Origin: UBA3478 sp038134285 | GTDB taxonomy: Bacteria; Bacteroidota; Bacteroidia; Flavobacteriales; Flavobacteriaceae | Length of the DNA: 64,000 bases | Assembly: GCA_038134285.1 (NCBI GenBank) | Contig: JAYPUW010000004.1 | Coordinates: forward strand, 1-64,000 | Direction: 5' to 3' | Shown: piece by piece, positions 26,707 to 35,039 of the stretch | Numbering within the stretch: the first letter of the stretch is position 1 | Layout: each line of letters begins with the position of its first letter | Made by a program: the position numbers and the translations under genes | The notes under the pieces: generated by a model | Database searches by the model: none | Told to the model about the DNA's origin: nothing | Seen by the model: the letters and a program-made list of their open reading frames with translations, nothing else

Positions 26707-27038
26707 TAGATTTGTATAAACAAAAATATACATTGCAAAGTCGCAAACATCCTTAAAGAAAGGGCTCAAGAATGTATTACTTGCTGCCTATATGGATACA
26801 GTCTTGGAACACAAGACACATCCAAAATCAGTATATAGGTTTTGTGAGACTGCTAGTATTGAGAAGGCTACTTTTCAATTCGCCCTTTAATCGAGATTCT
26901 TTTGATTTTGGAGACCCCACATTTTGGAAGGGTAACGGAAAGATGGCAGCTTTTTTTGCAAATGACGCGCAATTGAGAACGTTGAATGCCTATCGCGGGT
27001 CTAAACGTTTTCTTTACATGAATCGTACTTTTTTTTAG
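26707..27038 (+). pseudogene. Remnant of a TetR-like regulator and adjoining debris
   Basis: A TAGATTTG promoter element (26707-26714) precedes a frame from 26732 that begins with ATT in place of a start codon and reads AKSQTSLKKGLKNVLLAAYM, then HPKSVYRFCETASIEKATF before a stop near 26888. This resembles the N-terminal DNA-binding part of Bacteroidota TetR-type regulators. The downstream part in another frame (DFGDPTFWKGNGKMAAFF and NAYRGSKRFLYM) looks protein-like but I cannot place it. The gene appears truncated and without a start; family assignment is tentative. Confidence 0.4.
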
Positions 27039-27118
27039 TTATACAACCTGCTTTACGATCTAAAGGCCAAATTAGCCACTAAGGCCTTTCAGCTTTATAT
27101 GATTGATTAATCGTACCT

Positions 27119-27126
27119 TAAATTTG
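27119..27126 (+). promoter_or_regulatory. -7 element before the KAS III gene
   Basis: TAAATTTG matches TAnnTTTG, 17 bases before the ATG. An AAAGGCC/GGCCTTT hairpin just upstream (27062-27091) may terminate the preceding remnant. No well-spaced TTG was found. Confidence 0.45.
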
Positions 27127-27142
27127 AATTAAATTAAAAGCG

Positions 27143-28150
27143 ATGTATACTTCTTTTATAAACGGACTTGGCTATTACGTGCCTGAAAATCCCATCACCA
27201 ATGATGACATGTCGCAATGGATGGAGACCAGTGATGAATGGATTCGTGAGCGTACAGGTATCGAGGAGCGCCGTTTTGCATTAAAAGGAGAGGATACGAC
27301 GACCTCAATGGGGGTTAAGGCAGCCAAAGTGGCGATTGAGCGTTCTACAGTTTCGAAAGACGATATTGATTTTATCATCTTCGCAACCCTAAGTCCTGAT
27401 TATTACTTCCCAGGACCAGGAGTGTTGGTTCAGCGCGACCTAGAGATCGGAACCGTTGGAGCATTAGATGTTAGAAACCAATGCTCCGGATTTGTATATG
27501 CACTTTCAGTGGCAGATCAATTCGTTCGAAGCGGTATGTATAAAAATATATTGGTTATTGGCTCTGAACTGCACTCACATGGGTTAGATATGACTACGCG
27601 AGGAAGATCGGTGTCTGTTATTTTCGGAGACGGTGCTGGGGCAGCTGTGGTATCAAGAAGTGAGAGCGATCAAAGCCAGATATTGTCTTCTCATTTGCAT
27701 TCTGAGGGGCAATATGCCGAAGAGCTGGCTCTAATTGCCCCTGGTATGGGTAAGCGATGGGTCTCGGATATTCTTTCGGAAAACGACCCCAATGATGTGT
27801 CTTACATGCCTTACATGAATGGTCAATTCGTCTTTAAGCATGCGGTTGTTCGTTTTGCTGAGGTCATTTTTGAAGGCCTTTCACATAATGGTTTGACTAC
27901 CGAGGATATAGACATGTTGATTCCGCATCAGGCTAACTTACGTATTGCGCAGTTCATTCAAAAGAAATTCAAGTTGAGCGACAAACATGTGCACAACAAC
28001 ATCATGAAATACGGTAACACCACTGCCGCATCGATTCCGATAGCGCTCACGGAGGCTTGGGAATTGGGTAGGATCAAAAGGGGCGATCTTGTAGTGTTGG
28101 CCGCCTTCGGCTCTGGATTCACATGGGGTAGTGTAATTATGCGGTTTTGA
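27143..28150 (+). CDS. 3-oxoacyl-ACP synthase III family protein (FabH-like)
   Basis: 335 residues. The thiolase-fold catalytic triad is visible: Cys114 in NQCSGFVYA, His in IPHQANLRIAQ and Asn in YGNTTAASIP. KAS III condenses an acyl-CoA with malonyl-ACP to start fatty-acid synthesis. No plsX, rpmF or other fatty-acid gene adjoins it, so a specialised role instead of primary FabH is possible. It converges with the symporter gene, overlapping by 14 bases. Confidence 0.88.
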   Translation: MYTSFINGLGYYVPENPITNDDMSQWMETSDEWIRERTGIEERRFALKGEDTTTSMGVKAAKVAIERSTVSKDDIDFIIFATLSPDYYFPGPGVLVQRDLEIGTVGALDVRNQCSGFVYALSVADQFVRSGMYKNILVIGSELHSHGLDMTTRGRSVSVIFGDGAGAAVVSRSESDQSQILSSHLHSEGQYAEELALIAPGMGKRWVSDILSENDPNDVSYMPYMNGQFVFKHAVVRFAEVIFEGLSHNGLTTEDIDMLIPHQANLRIAQFIQKKFKLSDKHVHNNIMKYGNTTAASIPIALTEAWELGRIKRGDLVVLAAFGSGFTWGSVIMRF

Positions 28151-29609
28151 GCTTAGACTTTTTAATAAGGTAAAGCCCAACGAAAGTGAGTAACCCGTTT
28201 AAAGGGAGTAACTCGTATCCTAATTGATACCCCCCTAGAGTTGCCGTGTCGAGACTTCCTAGCAAGGTAATAGAGATCACTGAAAGCAGGGCGACTAGAC
28301 CCACCCAGCGCTCTTTGATTTGATAGGGCGTTAGAATTCCAAAAGCAAACATTCCTAACAGCGGACCGTAGGTGTATCCGGCAATCGTCAGTAAACTATC
28401 AATAACGCTGTCACTTAAGAAGTAGGTAAAGCTTATGATTACGCCTATTAGTAACACGGCTATACCGAGGTGTACTTGTTTTCTTCTCTTTACCTGGATC
28501 TCTTCAGCGTGCTGATCAAGTGCCAAAAAGTCTAAGCAAAAAGAGGTGGTTAAGGCCGTTAAGGCACTGTCTGCACTGCTATAGGCTGCGGCAATGAGCC
28601 CGAGAATAAAGGTGATTCCTATCTCAAGACCAAGGGAATGATTCAATGCTATTTCAGGAAATAAGAGATCAGTCTTTTCCACACCATTTGACTTAGGAAT
28701 AGGGATGTTTTGAACATCGCTGTAGTGAAACAAAAGACTGCCTAAGAAGACGAATAGTCCCGTGACCAAAATGAGAACGAGACTAAATACAATCATATTA
28801 AGCTGTGCCTCTTTTAGATTCTTGCAGCTCAAATTCTTTTGCATCATATCTTGATCTAGCCCTGTCATCGCTATAGTAATAAAGGCGCCACCTAGGAATG
28901 ATTTTAAAAAATAACTTTTCTGCATAGGGTCATCGAACACAAAAATTTGGTTGTAGTTATTGAATGCGTCCGAACTGATAAATGCTAGGGCAGAGGTGTC
29001 AAGTTGCTTAAGAATGAGTATGGTAGTGAGTCCGAGCGCACTTAACATAAATAGGGTTTGTAGGGTATCGGTAATTACGATGGTCTTAATCCCGCCTCTA
29101 AAAGTATAGGCGTAGATGAGCGCTACAGATACAACCACGGTGAGTTCTATTGGAATGCCAAAGGATTCGAATACAAAATGGTGTAATACAATGGCTACTA
29201 GATACAAGCGAAAAGCCGCTCCTAAAACCCGTGAGAGGAAAAAGAAAAAGGCACCAATTTTTTGACTATTGGATCCAAAGCGTTCTCCAAGGTATTCATA
29301 GATTGAGATCAAGCCCATTTTATAGTATAGCGGGAGCAGTACATAGGCGATAATGAGATACCCGAAAAAATATCCCAAGACGACTTGGAGATAGGTGAAC
29401 TGAGTGGCACCCACCCAACCCGGAACAGAAATAAAAGTGACCCCTGATAATGAGGCTCCTACCATTCCGAAGGCCACTAAATACCATTTAGAGCTCTTGC
29501 CCGCACTGTAAAAGGTTTCGTTACTATCGTTCTTGCCGGTGAAGTAAGAAATGAGAAATAAGAGTCCGAAATAGAGTAGAAGAAGTATGCTGATTTGGAT
29601 CGAAGTCAT
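28137..29609 (-). CDS. Sodium:solute symporter family protein
   Basis: 490 residues with about 13 hydrophobic segments. The SSS-family hallmarks FGMVGASLSGVTFISVPGW (about residues 47-65) and GLIAAAYSSADSALTALTTSF are present; these regions shape the sodium and substrate sites. The substrate cannot be predicted from sequence. It is divergent from recR, with a 24-base gap. Confidence 0.92.
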   Translation of the reverse strand: MTSIQISILLLLYFGLLFLISYFTGKNDSNETFYSAGKSSKWYLVAFGMVGASLSGVTFISVPGWVGATQFTYLQVVLGYFFGYLIIAYVLLPLYYKMGLISIYEYLGERFGSNSQKIGAFFFFLSRVLGAAFRLYLVAIVLHHFVFESFGIPIELTVVVSVALIYAYTFRGGIKTIVITDTLQTLFMLSALGLTTILILKQLDTSALAFISSDAFNNYNQIFVFDDPMQKSYFLKSFLGGAFITIAMTGLDQDMMQKNLSCKNLKEAQLNMIVFSLVLILVTGLFVFLGSLLFHYSDVQNIPIPKSNGVEKTDLLFPEIALNHSLGLEIGITFILGLIAAAYSSADSALTALTTSFCLDFLALDQHAEEIQVKRRKQVHLGIAVLLIGVIISFTYFLSDSVIDSLLTIAGYTYGPLLGMFAFGILTPYQIKERWVGLVALLSVISITLLGSLDTATLGGYQLGYELLPLNGLLTFVGLYLIKKSKLKTA

Positions 29610-29633
29610 GGGTGTTCGCCGTATTTTTGAATT

Positions 29634-30239
29634 ATGGAATACGGTTCTAAGTTATTGGAAAAAGCGGTAGATCACATTGCTCAGCTACCGGGAATAGGAA
29701 AAAGAACCGCGTTGAGGTTGGCCCTTCACTTGCTTCAACGTCCAGAAACTCAAGCCTTAGATCTCGCGGATGCCCTTAAATCGTTACGTCTAGAAATTCG
29801 ACATTGTAAAAAATGCAATGCGCTCTCTGATGATGAACTCTGCGTTATTTGTTCAGATCCAAGACGTCATGAACGAATGATCTGTGTCGTAGAAGATATC
29901 CGCGATGTATTGGCTATTGAAGCTACGGCCGAATACAAGGGATTGTACCACGTATTGGGGGGTAAAATTTCGCCTATGGATGGCATAGGTCCTTCAGATC
30001 TGTCTATTCCAGGCCTAGTAGAGCGATTAAAGATAGAGACTGTAGAAGAAGTGATTTTTGCTTTAAGCGCCTCTATGGAAGGAGATACGACGCAGTTTTA
30101 TATCCACAAACAGCTCAAAGAATTTTCAGTCAAGTGTAGCACTTTAGCAAGAGGCTTGGCTGTGGGTGATGAGCTGCAATACGCTGATGAAATTACCCTG
30201 GGCCGCAGTATCAGTAATCGTGTTTTACTGCAAGATTAG
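29634..30239 (+). CDS. recR: Recombination protein RecR
   Basis: 201 residues. Helix-hairpin-helix (IAQLPGIGKRTALRLALHLL, residues 15-34), a four-cysteine zinc finger (C-x2-C near residues 57-60 and C-x2-C further on, with CVICSD) and a Toprim domain (ICVVEDIRDVLAIE) are present. RecR acts with RecF/RecO in loading RecA at gaps. It lies 27 bases before the E2 gene. Confidence 0.96.
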   Translation: MEYGSKLLEKAVDHIAQLPGIGKRTALRLALHLLQRPETQALDLADALKSLRLEIRHCKKCNALSDDELCVICSDPRRHERMICVVEDIRDVLAIEATAEYKGLYHVLGGKISPMDGIGPSDLSIPGLVERLKIETVEEVIFALSASMEGDTTQFYIHKQLKEFSVKCSTLARGLAVGDELQYADEITLGRSISNRVLLQD

Positions 30240-30266
30240 TTGAACTGAATTCCTAACTTTGCCTTT

Positions 30267-31661
30267 ATGCCAAAGATTGAAGTTGTCTTACCAGAAATGG
30301 GGGAGGGTGTTGTTGATGCCACGGTGATTGCCTGGCTGAAAAAAATAGGTGACACTGTGACCGTTGATGAGGCGGTGGTAGAGGTTGCTACGGACAAGGT
30401 AGATTCTGAGGTAGTTTCAGAGGTCTCAGGTACTATCGTTGAACTATGTGCAAAAGAAGATGATGTTGTTAAGGTTGGACAACCCTTATTCATCGTCGCG
30501 ACAGAGGGTTCTGAAGGTACCATTGAGCCGGAACAAGACATACAAGAGATCACTAAGAAGTACGCAACACCAATCGCGGATAAACAGCAGGAAGAAAAAA
30601 GCGTTGATCACGAATCTGTAGCGCACATTGAACGCTTTACGCAAGTGGTGAGTGAACCGCCGTATCGTACTGCAATAGCTGCAGGTCAGACTAAAGGATT
30701 TCTTTCTCCGTTGGTGCGCAGTATTGCAGAGCAAGAAGGATTAACCGCATCTGAACTTGATCAAATTGAAGGAACGGGTCTAGATCATCGCATAACCAAA
30801 GACGATATACTCCTCTATATTTCCAAGCGGAACGCCATTCTATCAGCCTCAATTGAGGTTAGTCCATCAATAAACTCTAATTCTTTTTCTGAAGAAAAAC
30901 CGCAAGAAACGCCTGTTGCCTCTAAGGTATCCGTGCAATTAGAGAAGGCCTACGGCGACGAAATAATAGCGCTCAACCGCATGGCCAAGCTCACTGCAAA
31001 AAATATGATGCAGAGCGTCTTAACTTCGGCACATGTTCAGAGTTTTATTGAAGTAGACGTGACCAATGTGGTAGAATGGAGAGCGAGTGTAAAACAAGAA
31101 TTTGAGCGCATAGAAGGAGAGAAATTAACCTTCACTCCAATCTTTATGGAGGCAGTTTCACGCGCCTTAAAGGCGTATCCTAAAATGAACATTCAGTTCG
31201 ATGGAGAAACCGTAATTCAGAAAAAAGCCATCAATATTGGAATGGCCGCAGCACTCGAAGATGGCAATCTTATCGTTCCAGTAATAAACGAGGCAGACAC
31301 ATTAAACCTTTCTGGCCTGGCTAGAAAAGTCAATGATTTGGCGCACCGGGCTAGAACAAATGCCTTAAAACCTGCTGAGGTTATGAATGCGACTTACACG
31401 GTAACCAATATTGGGTCGTTCGGAAGTGTTTTTGGAACTCCCATTATACCGCAGCCTCAAGTCGGAATTCTTGCCATTGGTGCAATTCGTAAGATTCCTT
31501 CTGTGGTAGAGACTGAACAAGGTGAATTCCTAGGAATCCGTCACAAAATGTATTTGTCGCACTCCTACGATCACCGTGTAGTTAATGGAGCGCTCGGAGG
31601 ACTCTTTATAAAGTATATAGCCGACTATCTCGAGAATTGGGATCCAAAGAGAGCGGTTTAA
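30267..31661 (+). CDS. 2-oxo acid dehydrogenase E2 (dihydrolipoyl acyltransferase)
   Basis: 464 residues. The N-terminal lipoyl domain has the lipoylated lysine in EVATDKVDSEV (about residue 44). The peripheral subunit-binding domain is FLSPLVRSIAEQEGL to ITKDDILLY, and the C-terminal catalytic domain ends with SHSYDHRVVNGALGG carrying the active-site His and Asp. The single lipoyl domain and sequence style fit a branched-chain 2-oxo acid dehydrogenase E2. E1 and E3 are not adjacent. Confidence 0.93.
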   Translation: MPKIEVVLPEMGEGVVDATVIAWLKKIGDTVTVDEAVVEVATDKVDSEVVSEVSGTIVELCAKEDDVVKVGQPLFIVATEGSEGTIEPEQDIQEITKKYATPIADKQQEEKSVDHESVAHIERFTQVVSEPPYRTAIAAGQTKGFLSPLVRSIAEQEGLTASELDQIEGTGLDHRITKDDILLYISKRNAILSASIEVSPSINSNSFSEEKPQETPVASKVSVQLEKAYGDEIIALNRMAKLTAKNMMQSVLTSAHVQSFIEVDVTNVVEWRASVKQEFERIEGEKLTFTPIFMEAVSRALKAYPKMNIQFDGETVIQKKAINIGMAAALEDGNLIVPVINEADTLNLSGLARKVNDLAHRARTNALKPAEVMNATYTVTNIGSFGSVFGTPIIPQPQVGILAIGAIRKIPSVVETEQGEFLGIRHKMYLSHSYDHRVVNGALGGLFIKYIADYLENWDPKRAV

Positions 31662-31676
31662 TTTTGAAAAAGGCTT

Positions 31677-32438
31677 ATGGCATTAACGCTCAAAAAACCA
31701 ATTTGTTTTTTTGACCTCGAGACAACGGGGACCAATATTGTTAAAGATCGTATCGTTGAAATTGCGATCCTAAAGGTTTTTCCGAATGGAAATAAGCAGA
31801 AGTTTAGCTCGTTGGTCAATCCTGAAATTGAAATCCCAGATGAGGTGGTTGCCGTTCACGGTATTTCTAATGAAAAAGTGGTCAATGAGCCTACCTTTAA
31901 AGCCTTGTCAAAAAAGATTTACGACCTGATAAAAGACAGTGATCTCTCAGGTTTTAATTGCGATCGTTTTGATATACCACTGCTAGTAGAAGAGTTTTTG
32001 CGCGCTGGAATCGATGTCGACCTTAAAAAAATGCTCTCAGTAGACGTTCAAACGATCTTTCATAAAATGGAGCAGCGAACACTCTCAGCCGCCTATAAAT
32101 TTTACTGCGATAAGCAGCTTGAAAATGCGCATTCGGCACTAGCTGACACCGAGGCGACCTATAAGGTGCTTCTTGCCCAACTTGAACGGTATAGCGATTT
32201 ACCTCAAACCGTTTCTGAATTGTCTGAGTTTACGGTAAGAAGAGACCGTGTAGATTTTGCTGGACAGCTGGCCTTGGATGAAGAAGGAGATCCAATTTTC
32301 AACTTCGGAAAACACAAAGGAACAAAAGTTAGGGTAGTATTAGAACAAGAGCCTGGATATTTTGGATGGATCCTTAATGCAGACTTTCCGCTTTACACTA
32401 AAAAAGTATTGACACAAATTAAATTAGGGATGTATTAA
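31677..32438 (+). CDS. 3'-5' exonuclease of the DnaQ (DEDDh) superfamily
   Basis: 253 residues. Catalytic residues are visible in FFDLETTG (ExoI), LSGFNCDRFDIPLL (ExoII) and HSALADTEAT (ExoIII, H and D). The C-terminal part with FNFGKHKGTKVRVV to YFGWIL is a domain often appended to such exonucleases in Bacteroidota. It may act in proofreading or repair; it is too short to be a polymerase. Confidence 0.93.
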   Translation: MALTLKKPICFFDLETTGTNIVKDRIVEIAILKVFPNGNKQKFSSLVNPEIEIPDEVVAVHGISNEKVVNEPTFKALSKKIYDLIKDSDLSGFNCDRFDIPLLVEEFLRAGIDVDLKKMLSVDVQTIFHKMEQRTLSAAYKFYCDKQLENAHSALADTEATYKVLLAQLERYSDLPQTVSELSEFTVRRDRVDFAGQLALDEEGDPIFNFGKHKGTKVRVVLEQEPGYFGWILNADFPLYTKKVLTQIKLGMY

Positions 32439-32448
32439 ACCTGCTCAC

Positions 32449-33060
32449 ATGAAGCTTATTTGCATCGGTAGAAACTATACTGCACATATAGAGGAATTAG
32501 AAAACGAGCGTCCTAAGGATCCGGTTATCTTCATGAAACCAGACTCTGCGATAGCACCCAAAGAGCAAGATTTCTACATTCCGGAGTTCACCCAATCGCT
32601 GCATTATGAGGTAGAAGTTTTGGTAAAAATCCACAAGGCAGGAAAGCACATTGCTCCTTCATTTGCGCACAAGTATTACGATGAGATCAGTCTTGGAATT
32701 GACTTCACGGCTCGCGATGTACAAGATGAGCTCAAAAAAAAGGGCCTTCCATGGGAGAAGGCCAAAGCATTTGATGGATCTGCGGTTATCGGTAAATGGG
32801 TTTCTAAAAGCAATTACGAGTCTATAGATCACCTTACGTTTAGTCTGCAAAAGAATCAACAGGTGGTACAGCAAGCCAGTACAGAGTTGATGCTTTGGAA
32901 AGTGGATGAACTCATTGCTTACGTTTCGTCGTTTTTCACCTTAAAAAAAGGAGATATTATTTTCACCGGAACCCCTGCAGGAGTAGGTACTGTAGCTTCT
33001 GGGGATTATCTCGAAGGCTTCATTGAATGCGAGCCATTTTTTGACTTAAAGATTAAGTAA
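32449..33060 (+). CDS. Fumarylacetoacetate hydrolase family protein
   Basis: 203 residues, the single-domain FAH type. Metal-binding acids appear in LHYEVEVLVKI (E-x-E) and GIDFTARDVQDELKKKGLPW, with the FDGSAVIGKWV and GDIIFTGTPAGVG motifs. The family covers acylpyruvases and oxaloacetate tautomerases; the exact substrate is not predictable here. It sits 9 bases before cinA and 10 after the exonuclease, so the genes are probably cotranscribed. Confidence 0.93.
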   Translation: MKLICIGRNYTAHIEELENERPKDPVIFMKPDSAIAPKEQDFYIPEFTQSLHYEVEVLVKIHKAGKHIAPSFAHKYYDEISLGIDFTARDVQDELKKKGLPWEKAKAFDGSAVIGKWVSKSNYESIDHLTFSLQKNQQVVQQASTELMLWKVDELIAYVSSFFTLKKGDIIFTGTPAGVGTVASGDYLEGFIECEPFFDLKIK

Positions 33061-33068
33061 ATCCTCAA

Positions 33069-34313
33069 ATGAAGGTAGAGCTCTTAAGCATCGGCGATGA
33101 GTTATTGATCGGACAAGTGGTCAATACCAATGCGAGCTATATTGCGTCGCAGCTTAGCACGATTGGGCTTGAAGTAGCTTATATTTCGGTATGTGGCGAT
33201 TCACAGGAGGCTATAATCGAGGCTTTGCAAATCGCGCATAAGAGAGTGTCCCTTATTGTTGTGACAGGGGGATTAGGACCCACTAAAGACGATCTCACTA
33301 AGGAAGCTATTTGCAAATTTTTTGACGATCGCCTTGAAGAAAATAAAGAGGTTCTGACACACATTAAGTACCTCTTTGAGACCCATATTCAGACACCAAT
33401 TCGACCTGCAAATTTGACTCAAGCACTTCTTCCGTCTAAGGCCGTGGTCCTAAAGAATGGTGTAGGAACTGCATCTGGAATGTGGTTTGAACGTGATAAA
33501 AAAATTACCGTCTTTTTACCTGGAGTACCTCGTGAGATGCAATACATCTTAGAACACGAATTAATAGAGCGCCTTAGAGCGTTGAGTAGCTTGAGTATTC
33601 GACATAGAACCTTGCTTACTTATGGGTTAGGAGAAAGTGCAATTGCTGAACGAATCGATGCTATAGCGTCTGATTTGCCTGAAGGACTTTCGTTGGCCTA
33701 CCTCCCTAATTTTGGTAGGGTTCGATTAAGGCTCACCGCTAAGGGCCCTGATCAAACTGTGGTAGAGGGCCTACTTCGGGTATTTGGAGACCGAATAGCT
33801 AATGAGCTCTCGGATATTTATTTTGGAGACGAAGAACAAGGCGGATTGACCCCTCAGCTTTTGAATCTTGCGCGACATAAGCATCTTACTATAGCGAGCT
33901 GTGAAAGCTGTACAGGAGGACGCATAGCTTCTTATCTTACTGCTACGCCTGGAGCATCTTCGGTTTTTGTTTCAGGCCTAGTGGTGTATCAAACGGCTCA
34001 AAAGACGCAAATATTGGGTATCTCTCCTGAATTAATTGAAACCTATAGTGTAGTTAGTAATGAGGTAGCTGAAGAAATGGCTCGGGCCTCTCGCCTAAAA
34101 ACCGGCGCCTCGATCACAGTTTCTACTACCGGAAATGCTGGGCCCGAAAAGGGTGATTCTGATGCCAATGTAGGAACTGTCTTTATCGGAATAAGCACCG
34201 AAGAGCACACTTTCGCCCATGAATTTAATTTTGGAAACTTACGCGAGCGGGTAGTTGAAAAGGCGAGTTTAAAGGCTTTGGAGATGCTTTATCGGGAAAT
34301 TGCAAAAAAATAA
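33069..34313 (+). CDS. cinA: Competence/damage-inducible protein CinA (nicotinamide-nucleotide amidase)
   Basis: 414 residues. The N-terminal MoCF-like domain begins with ELLSIGDELLIGQVVNTNA and includes VVTGGLGPTKDDLTKEA; the C-terminal PncC amidase domain has ASCESCTGGRIASYLT and STTGNAGPEKGDSDANVGTV. It hydrolyses NMN to NaMN and pyrophosphatase activity resides in the N-terminal domain in characterised members. Confidence 0.95.
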   Translation: MKVELLSIGDELLIGQVVNTNASYIASQLSTIGLEVAYISVCGDSQEAIIEALQIAHKRVSLIVVTGGLGPTKDDLTKEAICKFFDDRLEENKEVLTHIKYLFETHIQTPIRPANLTQALLPSKAVVLKNGVGTASGMWFERDKKITVFLPGVPREMQYILEHELIERLRALSSLSIRHRTLLTYGLGESAIAERIDAIASDLPEGLSLAYLPNFGRVRLRLTAKGPDQTVVEGLLRVFGDRIANELSDIYFGDEEQGGLTPQLLNLARHKHLTIASCESCTGGRIASYLTATPGASSVFVSGLVVYQTAQKTQILGISPELIETYSVVSNEVAEEMARASRLKTGASITVSTTGNAGPEKGDSDANVGTVFIGISTEEHTFAHEFNFGNLRERVVEKASLKALEMLYREIAKK

Positions 34314-34320
34314 TTCACAC

Positions 34321-34351
34321 TTGGTCAAAATCAAGAAAACCACTACATTTG
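34321..34351 (+). promoter_or_regulatory. Promoter of the L28/L33 operon
   Basis: TTG at 34321-34323 and TACATTTG at 34344-34351, with a 20-base spacer, match the phylum consensus. The start of rpmB lies 34 bases downstream. Confidence 0.75.
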
Positions 34352-34384
34352 CACACTCTAAATTCAGGTAAAAACGCTAAAATA

Positions 34385-34621
34385 ATGTCAAAGATCTGTG
34401 AGGTTACTGGAAAAAAAGTAATGTTCGGTAACAATGTATCGTTCTCGATCAATAAGACCAAACGTAGGTTTGATGTGAATATCAGTAAAAAGCGTTTTTA
34501 TGTACCTGAAGAGGATCGTTGGGTTACATTGAACGTTTCTTCTAAAGGACTTAAGGTAATCGACAAAAATGGAATCTCTGAGGTACTCAAAGCGTCTCGA
34601 GAAAAAGGATACATCAAATAA
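34385..34621 (+). CDS. rpmB: 50S ribosomal protein L28
   Basis: 78 residues from the ATG of MSKICEVTGKKVMFGNNVSF; an upstream in-frame TTG overlaps the promoter element and is rejected. It has the family pattern CEVTGKK, NNVSFSINKTKRRFDVN and is a component of the large subunit. It is the first gene of a short operon with rpmG and a DUF4295 gene. Confidence 0.96.
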   Translation: MSKICEVTGKKVMFGNNVSFSINKTKRRFDVNISKKRFYVPEEDRWVTLNVSSKGLKVIDKNGISEVLKASREKGYIK

Positions 34622-34634
34622 ATAAAGGTTCGCT

Positions 34635-34817
34635 ATGGCCAAGAAAGGAAATAGAGTACAGGTAATTCTCGAATGCACAGAGCACAAAACATCTGGTATG
34701 CCTGGAACTTCAAGATATATTACAACTAAGAACAAGAAAAACACACCGGACCGTATTGAGATTAAGAAATTCAATCCTATCCTAAAGAAAATGACGGTTC
34801 ACAAAGAAATTAAGTAA
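34635..34817 (+). CDS. rpmG: 50S ribosomal protein L33
   Basis: 60 residues. RVQVILECTEH, RYITTKNKKNTPDRIEIKKF and the end MTVHKEIK are typical L33 sequence. Only one Cys is present (ECTEH), so it is the zinc-free form. It lies 13 bases after rpmB and one base before the next gene. Confidence 0.95.
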   Translation: MAKKGNRVQVILECTEHKTSGMPGTSRYITTKNKKNTPDRIEIKKFNPILKKMTVHKEIK

Positions 34818-34818
34818 G

Positions 34819-34971
34819 ATGGCAAAGAAAACCGTTGCAACGTTACAGACGAGTTCTAAAAGATTAACCAAAGCGATCAAGATGGTCCGCTCGCCTAAGT
34901 CAGGTGCGTATACCTTCGTTGAATCAGTAATGGCTCCGGAGCTAGTTAAAGAGTGGTTGTCTGATAAGTAA
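34819..34971 (+). CDS. DUF4295 small basic protein, probable Bacteroidota ribosomal protein
   Basis: 50 residues, starting MAKKTVATLQTSSKRLTKAI. It is basic and lacks membrane segments. DUF4295 proteins are found only in Bacteroidota directly after rpmG; I recall that the family has been seen as an extra large-subunit protein (named bL38) in a flavobacterial ribosome structure. The gene begins one base after the rpmG stop and ends just before a terminator. It is easily missed because of its size. Confidence 0.88.
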   Translation: MAKKTVATLQTSSKRLTKAIKMVRSPKSGAYTFVESVMAPELVKEWLSDK

Positions 34972-34991
34972 TTCGCTCTCAAATGAATTTC

Positions 34992-35014
34992 AAGCCGCTT
35001 TTGCGGCTTTTTTT
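34992..35014 (+). terminator. Terminator after the L28-L33-DUF4295 operon
   Basis: AAGCCGC-TTTT-GCGGCTT forms a 7-bp stem followed by a T run. It separates the ribosomal genes from ftsY. Confidence 0.85.
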
Positions 35015-35039
35015 ATGCCTTAAGTTTTAGTTTTATCGT

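Noticed and set aside
26772..27038. An 88-codon open frame as a real gene
   Set aside because: Its first half is out of frame with the TetR-like remnant, and it has no signal, domain or plausible start; treated as debris.
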